64,000 nt of DNA from Candidatus Methanomethylicaceae archaeon (GTDB taxonomy: Archaea; Thermoproteota; Methanomethylicia; Methanomethylicales; Methanomethylicaceae), in the NCBI GenBank assembly GCA_026414165.1, contig JAOAJN010000002.1, positions 97,830 through 161,829 on the forward strand. Reading direction: 5' to 3'. The position numbers were made by a program, and so were the translations under genes. Below the pieces are notes generated by a model, which saw nothing but the letters and a program-made list of their open reading frames with translations, did no database searches and was not told the origin of the DNA. Shown here piece after piece: positions 34,989 through 44,315 of this stretch. How positions within the stretch are numbered: position 1 is the first letter of the stretch; each line of letters begins with the position of its first letter.

Positions 34989-36284
34989 TCATACCCTTTT
35001 AAGTACGAAGATTATTGCAACTGCAATGGCTGCGACTATGACCACAACAATTATGTAAATCAGATAGTTGGAAGGAAGGGCTATTGAAAACATAAAAGCC
35101 TTGCTCGCAACGTTTCCTGCAACATCCTTCACTGAAACCACGACTATGTGCGATCCCTCGGAGAGGGTGCCTGAGTATGAAACAGAAGTCGCGTTGACTA
35201 TAGGCGACACAGAAATTCCATCGATCGTCATTGATACTGAGGAGGTGTTCAGGGCAATGTTGTCTGAGATCAATACTGTGAAGTTAACTTCCTTGCTTTG
35301 AAAAACTGTATTGTTGCCCAAGATATTCCCGGATATGGTCGGTGGGGTTGCATCGATTGTGAAGGTCCAGTTCTTTGTTGCCATATTGCCTGAAGTATCC
35401 ATTAGAGACAGCTTTGCAAAGTAGATACCATCGGTCAAGTTCACAGAGGCAGCCATACTGGTCGATGTTATGGAACTCATAGTCACCGTGCTCTCGTTCA
35501 ATTTTAAGTTGACGGAGTAAAGATCAACGGCTTTATTGTCAGAATAGGTTGCGTTTAATGTGATCAAGCGTACATTCAAGACTGCACCGTTTGGCGGGTA
35601 AAACGAAGATATCACGGGAGGTAAGAGATCAGGAGGCGTAACTGTAAAGTTCCAGGTCTTGGATGCCTTATTGCCAGCAAGGTCCTTAACTTCGAAGTAG
35701 ACTGTGTGAGGGCCTTCGCTTAGACTCGTGACAGGAATATAGTCCGTTCTTGTGGAGGTTATGGTTGCGGCTGCCGTCACATCCAAACCATCCACCATCA
35801 TCTTGACTGTTGAAAAATCTATGGCTACATCATCGGAATATAAAACCGAGATTATTGGATTCAATATGCTTACCGTGGAGCCCTCTGCAGGCGAGGTCGA
35901 AGTGATCGTGGGTGGCGTTATATCGGTTATTGTTGATAATGTAAATGTCGTATTCTTGATCTGACCTACCGAATAAACCCTCGCCGTGTAAGTGCCATAT
36001 ATCCAAGAGCCTGTCGGAATTTTTAGGGGGATCCTGAAGCTCATTGAGAAATAGCCGTTGGCTGCAGACGTCTTGTAATCTATGTCGACCATAGTTCCGT
36101 AGGGGTTGTAAATTTGAATCGTAATGTCTGAATTCGGCTCCGTCGTTCCGCTGACATATATTACATCGCCAGGGTAATACACCTGCTTATCGGTACTGAC
36201 GGTTAGGGGGGATGCCGACATCGTATTAATTAGGGGTAGGACAATAATTAGAGCCAATAATAAACAGAGCTTTCTCGAAAACAA
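34989..36284 (-). CDS. Membrane-anchored surface protein with Ig-like repeats
   Basis: A 431-residue protein. Signal peptide (LLLALIIVLPLINTMSA), an N-terminal MG2-like domain (VSTDKQVYYPGDVIYVSGTTEP), three Ig-like units, each with a D-x-T/S-P-P-T/V-I-S opening (DITPPTITSTSPAEGS, DLLPPVISSFYPPNGA, DATPPTISGNI), and a C-terminal membrane helix ending in FVLKRV. It is exposed on the cell surface. Many N-x-S/T sites suggest glycosylation. Role unknown; possible cell-envelope or adhesion function. Confidence 0.8.
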   Translation of the reverse strand: MFSRKLCLLLALIIVLPLINTMSASPLTVSTDKQVYYPGDVIYVSGTTEPNSDITIQIYNPYGTMVDIDYKTSAANGYFSMSFRIPLKIPTGSWIYGTYTARVYSVGQIKNTTFTLSTITDITPPTITSTSPAEGSTVSILNPIISVLYSDDVAIDFSTVKMMVDGLDVTAAATITSTRTDYIPVTSLSEGPHTVYFEVKDLAGNKASKTWNFTVTPPDLLPPVISSFYPPNGAVLNVRLITLNATYSDNKAVDLYSVNLKLNESTVTMSSITSTSMAASVNLTDGIYFAKLSLMDTSGNMATKNWTFTIDATPPTISGNILGNNTVFQSKEVNFTVLISDNIALNTSSVSMTIDGISVSPIVNATSVSYSGTLSEGSHIVVVSVKDVAGNVASKAFMFSIALPSNYLIYIIVVVIVAAIAVAIIFVLKRV

Positions 36285-36392
36285 ATTTTTTCGCCGTACT
36301 CAAGGAATTAATCGAGTTTATAAAAGCCTTCCGCATAGCTCCTCCGTTCTAATTTTTAGAATATTTTCATACTATATTCCAATAAAATGTTA

Positions 36393-37787
36393 TCACTTAC
36401 CCATAGTCGGCATTATCAATCCAAGATTGTTCTTTATGACAGGCCATATCCACTTTAGCCGCTTTTTAGCCAGTTGTTTGTAAATGAATGACAGGCTTAA
36501 GTAAAACCTTCTATATGCGAGTCCTACCAAGTACGAAATTTCTTCCACAGTAAGTTCTTTGGTCCTCATGACGGGGTTTATTGTGGTGTAGTGGGACCAA
36601 TCGTTAGTCCTCAGGAGACCCTCCCTCTTTGCGATTTCATAAACCTCTGTGCCAGGATAGGGAGTCATAGCCGTAAATTGCGCAAAGTCTATCCCAGACT
36701 CCTTCGCAAACTTTATGGTCTTCATGACATCCTCTTTTGTCTCTCCTGGAACTCCTATTATGAAAGAGCCTACGACTTCCATTCCAACCTCTTTAGCCAA
36801 CCTTATGGCTGATTTTGCTTGCTCCAGTGTTATCCCCTTCCGCAGAATGCTGAGCACTCTCTCGGAGCCAGATTCAATCCCATAATATATGAGTGCGCAG
36901 CCCGCTTTTTTCATACTCTCTAAAAGTTCTCTTGATATAAGGTCCACTCTAGAGCCACATGTCCACCATATCTTAAGGCCACGCCTTATAATCTCCTCCG
37001 TTATTTCCATGGCTCTTTTCTTATCCACCGTAAAGTTATCATCAATAATTTCGAAAGTCTTGATCTTGTATTTGTTTATGAGCTCTTCTATTTCGTCGAC
37101 CACATTCTTTGGACTTCGGGCTCTAAACCTTTTCCCATAAAACTGCGAGGAAGAGCAGAATATACATCGGAATGGGCATCCGCGGCTTGTTAAGATGTTG
37201 CCAAGCCTATGTCGCTCCCCCAAGACAGTATATCTATCCAAAGGAAGCAAGTCTCTGGCAGGAAAGGGAATGTCGTCCAAATTTTCTATGAGTCTTCGTG
37301 GTCGCGTTCTTACTAATTTGGCGTCTTTTCGATAAACAATTCCGTCGACTTCTGACAATGGCTTTTTTGCCTCGAAGGCATTTAGTAGATCCACTACTGT
37401 GGCCTCGCCCTCCCCAATCACGCCTATATCCAAAGATGTGCATTCACCCATCGTCTCCTCGGGCAAAAAAGTGATGTGACATCCACCCATTATTGTGATT
37501 GAGTCTGGGCAAACGTTTTTCGCAATAGTCACAGATTTCATGGCATCATAGATTGTTGGGGTGGTTGATGTGACTCCTATCACATCAGGATGCTCCCTTT
37601 GTAATATTTCCCCCAGTTTATGATGTGATATGTCAAGGGCAACGGAATCTATTATGCTCACATCATAGCCCTCTTTTTTTATGGCTGCAGCAATATATGC
37701 AAGACCCAAGGGGGGCGCTTTTAGCCCTAGCGTGGCGACGGTCTCGAGGGATGCGGTTGTCGGAGGATTCACTAAGACTACCTTCAA
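36393..37787 (-). CDS. B12-binding domain radical SAM protein
   Basis: A 464-residue protein. The N-terminal cobalamin-binding domain (VVLVNPPTTASLETVATLGLKAPPLGLAYIAAAI, then DVIGVTSTTPTIYDA) is followed by the radical SAM motif TSRGCPFRCIFCSS (CxxxCxxC) and elements such as RYTVLG and GLIKIWWTCGSRVD of the BchE-like group. Typical activities are methylation or ring formation on lipids or tetrapyrroles. The product is not predictable. Monocistronic, divergent from paaK. Confidence 0.9.
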   Translation of the reverse strand: MKVVLVNPPTTASLETVATLGLKAPPLGLAYIAAAIKKEGYDVSIIDSVALDISHHKLGEILQREHPDVIGVTSTTPTIYDAMKSVTIAKNVCPDSITIMGGCHITFLPEETMGECTSLDIGVIGEGEATVVDLLNAFEAKKPLSEVDGIVYRKDAKLVRTRPRRLIENLDDIPFPARDLLPLDRYTVLGERHRLGNILTSRGCPFRCIFCSSSQFYGKRFRARSPKNVVDEIEELINKYKIKTFEIIDDNFTVDKKRAMEITEEIIRRGLKIWWTCGSRVDLISRELLESMKKAGCALIYYGIESGSERVLSILRKGITLEQAKSAIRLAKEVGMEVVGSFIIGVPGETKEDVMKTIKFAKESGIDFAQFTAMTPYPGTEVYEIAKREGLLRTNDWSHYTTINPVMRTKELTVEEISYLVGLAYRRFYLSLSFIYKQLAKKRLKWIWPVIKNNLGLIMPTMGK

Positions 37788-37911
37788 CCTCCACCCCCCA
37801 ATAATATTATCATATGGAGCGTATTAATCCTTATGTAAAATGGAGTTATGGTCAAAAAAGATTGACCAAAACCGATTAAAGGAGACCTTATGATAGATAT
37901 GCCGAAGGGAT

Positions 37912-39201
37912 ATGTCTACTTACAAACTTTTAAAGTCAGAAATAGTCAAGTTGCAGAATGAAAGGCTAAGGTGGCTAGTAAAATATGTATATGAGAGGTC
38001 GCCATTCTACAGGCGGCGTTTTATTGATAACGGAATCGATCCGGACAACATAAGGACGAAGGATGATCTTAAGAAGATACCATTTACCACGAAAACAGAT
38101 CTAAGGGACAACTATCCACTCGGTCTCGTTTCTTCAGATCTATCGAAGATAGTGAGGTTTCACGCCTCTTCTGGGACTACTGGAAATCCGACAGTTGTTG
38201 CATATACCAGGCAGGACGTGGAAAGCTGGGCAGAACTCAACGCAAGGTGTTTGGAGATTGCAGGAGTCACTTCAAAGGACGTTGTTCAGGTTGCGTATGG
38301 ATACGGGCTTTTCACAGGAGGGCTTGGGCTACACTACGGTGCAGAGAGGCTAGGTACAAAGGTAATTCCGGCGAGCACAGGCAACACTAAAAGGCAGCTT
38401 AAGCTGATGAAAGATCTTGGCACTACAGTTATATGCTGCACCCCATCATATGGATTATTCTTGGCGGAGAGTGCCAGAGACGAGGGGCTGGATCCCAAGA
38501 GAGATTTAAAGATCAGAGTAGGAGTCTTCGGTGCTGAGCCGTGGTCCGAGAACACGCGCAAACGACTTGAGGAGCAGTTCGTGGAATCAGCCCACGACAT
38601 CTATGGCATGTCAGAGCTCAACGGCCCTGGCGTGGCAATGGAGTGCAAGATGAAAGAGGGGCTACATGTATGGGAAGATCACTACATTGTGGAGATAATC
38701 GATCCCAACACCGGAGAGGTGCTGGAGCCAGGCGAAAAAGGCGAAATGGTCGTGACTACCATAATGAAGGAAGGGATGCCGTTGCTGCGGTATAGGACAA
38801 GGGATATAACGATCTTGGATGATACCCCGTGCGATTGTGGTCTCAATCATGCGAGAATAAGGAGGATATTAGGAAGGACTGACGATATGTTGAAGATAAG
38901 AGGTATCTGCGTCTTCCCAAGCCAAGTTGAGGAGATCCTTATGAAAACCGAGGGCGTCTCACCGCATTATCAGCTTGTAGTGGATAGGGAGGGCGTAATG
39001 GACAGGCTAATGGTAAGGGTGGAAGTCTCAGAGGACTTTAAAACAGACAGGTTGACGGATCTTGTGAAACTTCAGCAAAAATTGGAGGAAGAGCTTAAAG
39101 ATACATTGAGCATACATGCAGTAGTGGAGCTTGTGGAACCAAAGAAACTACCCAGGAGCGAGGGAAAGGCACAAAGGATAATCGATATGAGAAAGTTATA
39201 A
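37912..39201 (+). CDS. paaK: Phenylacetate-CoA ligase family enzyme
   Basis: A 429-residue adenylate-forming enzyme. Motif HASSGTTGNPTVVAY is the phosphate loop. FGAEPWSENTR, DIYGMSEL and RYRTRDI follow, as in PaaK. It activates aryl acids such as phenylacetate or indoleacetate to CoA thioesters. In archaea these ligases often work with 2-oxoacid ferredoxin oxidoreductases in aromatic amino acid fermentation; the por operon and an aminotransferase are in this window, so that is plausible. The ACT gene follows after 27 bases. Confidence 0.93.
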   Translation: MSTYKLLKSEIVKLQNERLRWLVKYVYERSPFYRRRFIDNGIDPDNIRTKDDLKKIPFTTKTDLRDNYPLGLVSSDLSKIVRFHASSGTTGNPTVVAYTRQDVESWAELNARCLEIAGVTSKDVVQVAYGYGLFTGGLGLHYGAERLGTKVIPASTGNTKRQLKLMKDLGTTVICCTPSYGLFLAESARDEGLDPKRDLKIRVGVFGAEPWSENTRKRLEEQFVESAHDIYGMSELNGPGVAMECKMKEGLHVWEDHYIVEIIDPNTGEVLEPGEKGEMVVTTIMKEGMPLLRYRTRDITILDDTPCDCGLNHARIRRILGRTDDMLKIRGICVFPSQVEEILMKTEGVSPHYQLVVDREGVMDRLMVRVEVSEDFKTDRLTDLVKLQQKLEEELKDTLSIHAVVELVEPKKLPRSEGKAQRIIDMRKL

Positions 39202-39228
39202 TGGGTAAAGAAATAGGAGGCGTCTTTT

Positions 39229-39621
39229 ATGATAAAACAGCTGAGTGTCTTCTTGGAAAACCGTCCTGGCAGACTTGCAAATCTACTCGACATCCTTGAA
39301 AGGCACAAAATTAAGGTGCTGGCGATGGGAATAGCGGAGGCGGGCAACTACGGTATAGTGAGGTTAATTGTCGATAAGGAGGGCGAGGCACTTGATGTTT
39401 TGAGGGGATGCAACATGGCTGTGAATGAGACTAATGTGATAATCATCAATCTGAACGATCTCACATCCACCGTAAAAATCTTAGGAAATGCCAACATTAA
39501 CATTGATTATGCGTATACTATGGACTGTCAGAGAGTGGTTTTGAAAGTTAACAATGAGGTGGAGGCAGTAAAGGCACTCTCTGCCTCGGGAATAAAGGTG
39601 TTGAGCGCCAGACCTGATTAG
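39229..39621 (+). CDS. Tandem ACT-domain protein
   Basis: A 130-residue protein with two ACT repeats. MIKQLSVFLENRPGRLANLLDILERHKIKVLAMGI is the first; the second starts near residue 70 (STVKILGNANINIDYAYT). GGAGG lies upstream. Such amino acid-binding proteins are often next to paaK in anaerobes and probably sense aromatic amino acids. It is co-transcribed with the ligase. Confidence 0.9.
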   Translation: MIKQLSVFLENRPGRLANLLDILERHKIKVLAMGIAEAGNYGIVRLIVDKEGEALDVLRGCNMAVNETNVIIINLNDLTSTVKILGNANINIDYAYTMDCQRVVLKVNNEVEAVKALSASGIKVLSARPD

Positions 39622-39631
39622 CATTAATTTT

Positions 39632-39961
39632 TCAACCGTATTTGAAAACTATACACTGAGCAGGCATCCTTGAGAGCAAATTTTTGGAGACCATCCCCGC
39701 CTCGGTCCATGTGCAGAAGGCTACTCCACAGGGCACAAGGCAATTAGGATCAATTCGTGATTCAGAGGCCTTTATGTAAATCGGGTTATTTAGAATCTCC
39801 CTGGCGATCTCCCTGATGGCTAACTTATTGATCAGGCTTGCATAGTCCCGAATTTTTTTGCATGTTGATTCCAATTCCACCTCAATAATAGAGCCATTAA
39901 GAGATGCTGTGATTTTTACGTCATGATCACATATGCTGTTGATGACGAATGTTGTGGTCAC
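39632..39961 (-). CDS. Small cysteine-containing protein, uncharacterised
   Basis: A 109-residue soluble protein that I do not recognise. It starts with a small beta domain (FVINSICDHDVKITASLNGSIIEVELES) and ends with a Cys-containing stretch, DPNCLVPCGVAFCTWTEAGMVSKNLL. The pattern C-x-x-x-C-x-x-x-x-C could bind a metal or Fe-S cluster. It converges on the ACT gene. Confidence 0.65.
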   Translation of the reverse strand: MTTTFVINSICDHDVKITASLNGSIIEVELESTCKKIRDYASLINKLAIREIAREILNNPIYIKASESRIDPNCLVPCGVAFCTWTEAGMVSKNLLSRMPAQCIVFKYG

Positions 39962-40166
39962 TCATCATACCTCAAGTCTCATTGAAAGCACAACATAATA
40001 ACTTTTTTTATTGATCATGTTATCTTCTTCAAGTCAAATTTTAATGATGATGATTATGGAATTATTGTAATGCTATGGTCTTTCTTTAACCTGACATTCA
40101 ATAATCTTACCATAAAGCAAGCCTTTTAAGTCCAGCCATCATTTAGAGAGTACCAAGGTGCTTCAT

Positions 40167-40310
40167 ATGGCTAAATGTCCGAAATGTGGAGCAGAAGTTG
40201 CAAACCCGTCAAAGACTTGGACGCTCGCTCCGAAGGGAAGAAAACCAGTCACTGTCGGTCTTTTCAAATGTCCAAGCTGCGGTGCGTTCTTTAGGGCTTC
40301 CGTGAAGTAA
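40167..40310 (+). CDS. Small zinc-ribbon protein (47 residues)
   Basis: Too short for the ORF track. ATG is six bases after AGGTG. It has two Cys pairs in a classical ribbon: [11 protein letters not shown] at the N-terminus and [15 protein letters not shown] at the C-terminus, with a basic linker ([11 protein letters not shown]). Proteins of this type in TACK archaea are often nucleic acid-associated. A T-rich stretch follows. It is likely expressed on its own. Confidence 0.8.
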   Translation: MAKCPKCGAEVANPSKTWTLAPKGRKPVTVGLFKCPSCGAFFRASVK

Positions 40311-40393
40311 ACATACTTTTTTTTCCTTTTTTTATTGATTTTATTGATTTTAATATAAATTAATTTTTAATCAGTTTAGTTTTTATATTTTGT

Positions 40394-41545
40394 TCATTCA
40401 AAGAACTTTACTATTCGCCTAATGCCCTCCTTCAGATCCTCATCAGGTATTGCATAACAGAGCCTGAAATGTCCTCTACTATCGCCAAAGTATTCGCCAG
40501 GCAGCACCGCAACACCTGCCTTTTCTAGGAGCTCCTTGGCAAAAAACTCAGTATTCGAGAATCTTTGTGTTTTTATGAGCGGATAGACATAAAACCCACC
40601 TTCCGGTACTGGGCAGTCTAGACCCTTCGCACTCTTTAATCCGTCCACCACTAGCCGCCTCTTCGCAGCGCATGTCCGGATAACCATTTCAATGTGATCC
40701 ATGTACCCTTCTAGAGCTGAGAGGCAGCCATACTGTGCAAAGGTGGTTGGGGCACTCACAGTGTGCTCCTGCACGGTGTGAAGTCTCTTCAAAAGCGCAC
40801 TTGGTCCCGCCGCAAATCCAACCCTCCAGCCTGTCATGCCAAATATCTTTGAGAAACCGTCCGTGACTATGGTTCGATCCCTCAGTCCGCTTAGCGATGC
40901 AGGAGAGATGAAGCGCCTACCGTCATACACATATGCCCAGTCGATTTCATCAGAGAGAATATAAAGGTCATAATCTTCCGCTAGATCCCTCAAGAGTTTA
41001 ATGTCAGCCTCGTCAAGCAGTCCGCCTGTGGGGTTATTGGGCGTGTTTACGACGATGCCCCTAGGTCTAGCTTTCATCAGGTCCTTGAGTTCCTCCTCGT
41101 TTAAGTGATAGGGGTCCTTCGCCCATGTCTCGAGGACTTTCAACCCCAACATCATTGGAACTGCTTTAAAGCTTGTCCAGTATGGCTTTACCAGAACTAC
41201 GGCATCGCCAGGCTTGAAGAGTCCAAGGAAGAATGCGAAATTGGCAAATTTCCCTCCTGTGGTTACCAAAATCTCTTCCGGCGAATACTCCAAACCCCTC
41301 GTCTCTTTGAGGTACTCTGTTATGGCTTGTCTTAGTTCTGGCACACCCCAGCTGGATGAATACCTGTGCTTGCCTTTCAACAGTGCATCCATTGTGCCCT
41401 TCACAGCATTCCATGGCGGGGCGAACATCGGCTCGGCAACATCGAATCTGACCACGCGGGTGCCTTTTTCCTTCTCGATCTTCTCAACCATTTCAAGTAG
41501 AGATACGGGGGAAGGAGGAATGGCTTCAAAGATATCACGAGACAT
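40394..41545 (-). CDS. Class I/II (AspC-like) aminotransferase
   Basis: A 383-residue pyridoxal phosphate enzyme. The cofactor Lys is in DGFSKIFGMTGWRVGF; the NNPTGG motif reads VVNTPNNPTGGLL; DEIDWAYVYDG contains the conserved Asp region; RLCYAIP near the C-terminus holds the carboxylate-binding Arg. It transaminates amino acids such as aspartate or aromatic amino acids. The exact substrate is unknown. Monocistronic. Confidence 0.93.
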   Translation of the reverse strand: MSRDIFEAIPPSPVSLLEMVEKIEKEKGTRVVRFDVAEPMFAPPWNAVKGTMDALLKGKHRYSSSWGVPELRQAITEYLKETRGLEYSPEEILVTTGGKFANFAFFLGLFKPGDAVVLVKPYWTSFKAVPMMLGLKVLETWAKDPYHLNEEELKDLMKARPRGIVVNTPNNPTGGLLDEADIKLLRDLAEDYDLYILSDEIDWAYVYDGRRFISPASLSGLRDRTIVTDGFSKIFGMTGWRVGFAAGPSALLKRLHTVQEHTVSAPTTFAQYGCLSALEGYMDHIEMVIRTCAAKRRLVVDGLKSAKGLDCPVPEGGFYVYPLIKTQRFSNTEFFAKELLEKAGVAVLPGEYFGDSRGHFRLCYAIPDEDLKEGIRRIVKFFE

Positions 41546-41604
41546 AAAGATCCGTCAAGATCTTATTGGTCTATTTATTTAAGATTAAGGTAGGAGATGT
41601 CGCC

Positions 41605-41715
41605 ATGAGAGCAATAAATTGCAGGGGGTGGTCGCAATCTCGCGATCAAGCCAAAAGGCTAAAAGACTTTGAATTACATACGACAAAATCAAAAGCTAAA
41701 GCGGTGCTATTATGA
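41605..41715 (+). CDS. Candidate 36-residue leader protein overlapping the MarC-family gene
   Basis: A short ORF outside the track. The ATG is six bases after GGAGAT and about 30 bases after a TATA-like TATTTATTTAAG. The basic product begins MRAINCRGW and ends KAKAVLL. Its stop overlaps the MarC-family start as ATGA, which is typical of translational coupling. It could be a real small protein or a leader peptide. No family recognised. Confidence 0.5.
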   Translation: MRAINCRGWSQSRDQAKRLKDFELHTTKSKAKAVLL

Positions 41716-42311
41716 CTGACGCTCTAGGAATATACCTACAAGGATTCATTACCCTCCTTGTGATCTTTGACCCTATCGGAAACATCCCTCTGTTTCAAAC
41801 CTTTACTGCAACTTTGGACAGCTCGAAGAAGAAGAAAATTATTAACAGGTCAGTAATCATAGCCATGGCGATACTTGCATTCTTTGCCCTTGGCGGCTTT
41901 ATAGTTTTCGAGATATTCAACATATCAATTAATGACTTTAGAATAGCAGGCGGGATTCTGCTCTTCATACTCTCAATAGAGGGGCTTCTAGGGAGAGAGG
42001 AGGCCAGATGGATAAGTAGTGAAGATATCGCGGTAGTTCCTTTGGCCACGCCACTCATGGCTGGACCAGGAGCGATATATACTGTGATATATCTGATGCA
42101 GGGACCTTACGGACCCAGTGTCACATTCTTTGCGATAGTCAGCAACATCACAATCCAGTGGGCTTTGCTATTCTACTCAGAACGCGTTCTAAGGGCTATA
42201 GGCAAGACAGGCTCGACCATCATATCAAGGATAATGGCATTCATACTCTCGGCGATAGCGATAGGAATGATAAGGGAGGGCATTACTGCAATACTGGCAG
42301 GTTTATCTTAG
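41712..42311 (+). CDS. MarC family (UPF0056) membrane protein
   Basis: A 199-residue protein with six hydrophobic segments. LVIFDPIGNIPLFQTFT, RIAGGILLFILSIEGLLG and VPLATPLMAGPGAIYTVIYL are characteristic of the MarC/YchE family. The function is unknown despite the name (a multiple antibiotic resistance link was withdrawn in E. coli). It precedes the phosphate transporter by about 60 bases. Confidence 0.92.
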   Translation: MTDALGIYLQGFITLLVIFDPIGNIPLFQTFTATLDSSKKKKIINRSVIIAMAILAFFALGGFIVFEIFNISINDFRIAGGILLFILSIEGLLGREEARWISSEDIAVVPLATPLMAGPGAIYTVIYLMQGPYGPSVTFFAIVSNITIQWALLFYSERVLRAIGKTGSTIISRIMAFILSAIAIGMIREGITAILAGLS

Positions 42312-42374
42312 AAACACTTTTTAGAAAAAAGTTTTCATTCGTTAAATGTTAAAGATGTAACTTCTGGTGATCTC

Positions 42375-43394
42375 ATGGATATACAATTGATTCTACTCAC
42401 CACTGGGCTTATTCTTGCATTCATTATGGCAATGAACCTCGGCGGAAACGACGCAGCGAACCCAACGAGCGCCGTTATTGGAGCAGGCGCGTTATCGCTG
42501 AAACGCGCTCTTCTATTGTTTGCGATATTCACAACACTTGGGGCAACATTGCAAGGGCATATGGTTATGAAGACTATAGGTAGAGGGATCTTGCCAAGCA
42601 TAGATGTCTTTGGCGCCTTTGCAATAATACTTGCTGCCAACATATGGATATTTATTGCCACTATGAGAGGCATGGCAATCTCGACCACACACTCTATTAT
42701 AAGTGCGGTTATAGGCTATGGGCTCATCAAATATACACTATCGGGAATGAATGTCGGCGTAATGGGGACCATAGCCATGAGCTGGCTCACTTCTCCCCTT
42801 TGCAGTTTAGCCCTGGCTTTTGGGCTTTACAGGTTACTTTCAGTTTTAATTAAAAGATATGAAAACAAACCAGATCTTTTGGGCAAGCTTTTCAGGGCTT
42901 TTCTGATTGGTTCGCTATGTTTCTCTGCATACTCCTTTGGAGCAAATGATGTGGCAAACGCGACTGGGGTTTACGTCACTGTTGCAATGAGCCTGGGTCA
43001 AATGCCAGACTCTATAGCCATGCTTATGTTGGCACTATACAGTTCGGCAGGTATTGTCATTGGAGGAGTCGTTTTTGGACCTAGAGTAATAAAGACCTTA
43101 GCATTCAGAGTTACTAAGCTAGATTTGAACACTGGCTTGTCGGCAAGTCTAGCAAACGCCTTGGTCGTTTATCTTTTCACCACGGTGCCTTACATTTTCT
43201 TTGGCTTTGGTCTTCCCATATCTACATCATATGCAGCTGTCGGAGCGATTTTAGGGGCTGGAGCCGCAAGGAGTGCCAGCTCCGTGAGTAGAGGGGTTAC
43301 TGCTAGATTGGTATTTTACTGGATGGCGACAATACCAGTCAACATAATGCTCTCCATGGTAATTTATTACATACTATCTTACGTAATAGCATAA
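42375..43394 (+). CDS. pit: PiT-family inorganic phosphate transporter
   Basis: A 339-residue transporter with about 10 helices. The two Pi-family signature regions are present: MNLGGNDAANPTSAVIGAGAL and AYSFGANDVANATGVYV. It imports phosphate (or sulfate in some relatives) with a cation. It converges with a DUF47/PhoU-like gene after 22 bases, a pairing often seen between Pit carriers and their regulators. Confidence 0.93.
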   Translation: MDIQLILLTTGLILAFIMAMNLGGNDAANPTSAVIGAGALSLKRALLLFAIFTTLGATLQGHMVMKTIGRGILPSIDVFGAFAIILAANIWIFIATMRGMAISTTHSIISAVIGYGLIKYTLSGMNVGVMGTIAMSWLTSPLCSLALAFGLYRLLSVLIKRYENKPDLLGKLFRAFLIGSLCFSAYSFGANDVANATGVYVTVAMSLGQMPDSIAMLMLALYSSAGIVIGGVVFGPRVIKTLAFRVTKLDLNTGLSASLANALVVYLFTTVPYIFFGFGLPISTSYAAVGAILGAGAARSASSVSRGVTARLVFYWMATIPVNIMLSMVIYYILSYVIA

Positions 43395-43416
43395 TTTTTA
43401 GAGGGGTTTAGGTATT

Positions 43417-44100
43417 TCATTGCTTCCCTCTAAGTATGGCCATGGCTCTCAAAACATCTGCCGTGTCCTCCATCCTATCGGAGGCAGTCTCTATATTTTC
43501 AATCGACTCCTTCAGCATTAACCAGTTGCTCACATATTTGGAGGAGTCGCCCCACTTCAGGACTTGGGCCAAGAGATCCACACGCATATCGTCAATAGAC
43601 TCTTCAAGGCGCTCTGTCTTCTCTGCCATAACCCTGACGCTACCTTTTTTTGCAGAGAGGGCATCTATGGTCTCTTTGAGGGCGTTCTTCTCCTCGACCA
43701 AAGCATTTACTATAGAGACCAACCCGCTCTTGATGTGTGCGGGCACTTCTTGTGGTGAAGTATAAAGAAGTTTTCTGGTGGCGGATTTTATGTGTGCTGC
43801 AATATCATCGGAAACGGTGATGAGTTTTATTATCTCGTCTTGGTCCATCGGGTGGATCGCACTCTTCATAAGGTTTTCTATAATCCCCTCTTTTATTCTA
43901 TCAGCTTCTCTCTCCAAGTCAGAAATCTCGTTCGCCAGATATCTACTCTCTTCGATGTTGTTTTGCGAATATTTCTCTATAAAAATCTTGAACTTTTCAA
44001 CTATGGCAAATATCATCGTGAGGTGCTTCTCACATGATCCTATTATCTCTCTCTCGGTCTGCCTGGCAAGCCAGACGGCTACATGACCCGTGCCAAACAT
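43417..44100 (-). CDS. DUF47/PhoU-like Pit accessory protein
   Basis: The track ORF starts at 44175. I prefer ATG 44100: a TATA box (CTTATATATCC) lies about 35 bases upstream, inside the longer ORF. That gives 227 residues. The protein is all-helical, with acidic metal-binding repeats such as EISDLEREADRIKEGII and TERLEESIDDMRVDLL, as in DUF47/PhoU proteins. It probably controls the convergent Pit transporter. Confidence 0.88.
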   Translation of the reverse strand: MFGTGHVAVWLARQTEREIIGSCEKHLTMIFAIVEKFKIFIEKYSQNNIEESRYLANEISDLEREADRIKEGIIENLMKSAIHPMDQDEIIKLITVSDDIAAHIKSATRKLLYTSPQEVPAHIKSGLVSIVNALVEEKNALKETIDALSAKKGSVRVMAEKTERLEESIDDMRVDLLAQVLKWGDSSKYVSNWLMLKESIENIETASDRMEDTADVLRAMAILRGKQ

Positions 44101-44315
44101 TTTTGGACGACCTTCTGATATTTTCCGAACAGGATATATAAGTATTTTATTCACTGCATTATCTCGTAATTCCATAATTCATATTTTTATTTCATTAATC
44201 AAAAATATTGGATAAGTGTTGGAGGATATACTGTCACCATTTATTCTAACAATTCCGCTCACGGCGTCAAACCTTTTTATATTTAATGAGATAAAAAGTA
44301 TCCGATGAAGGTCAT

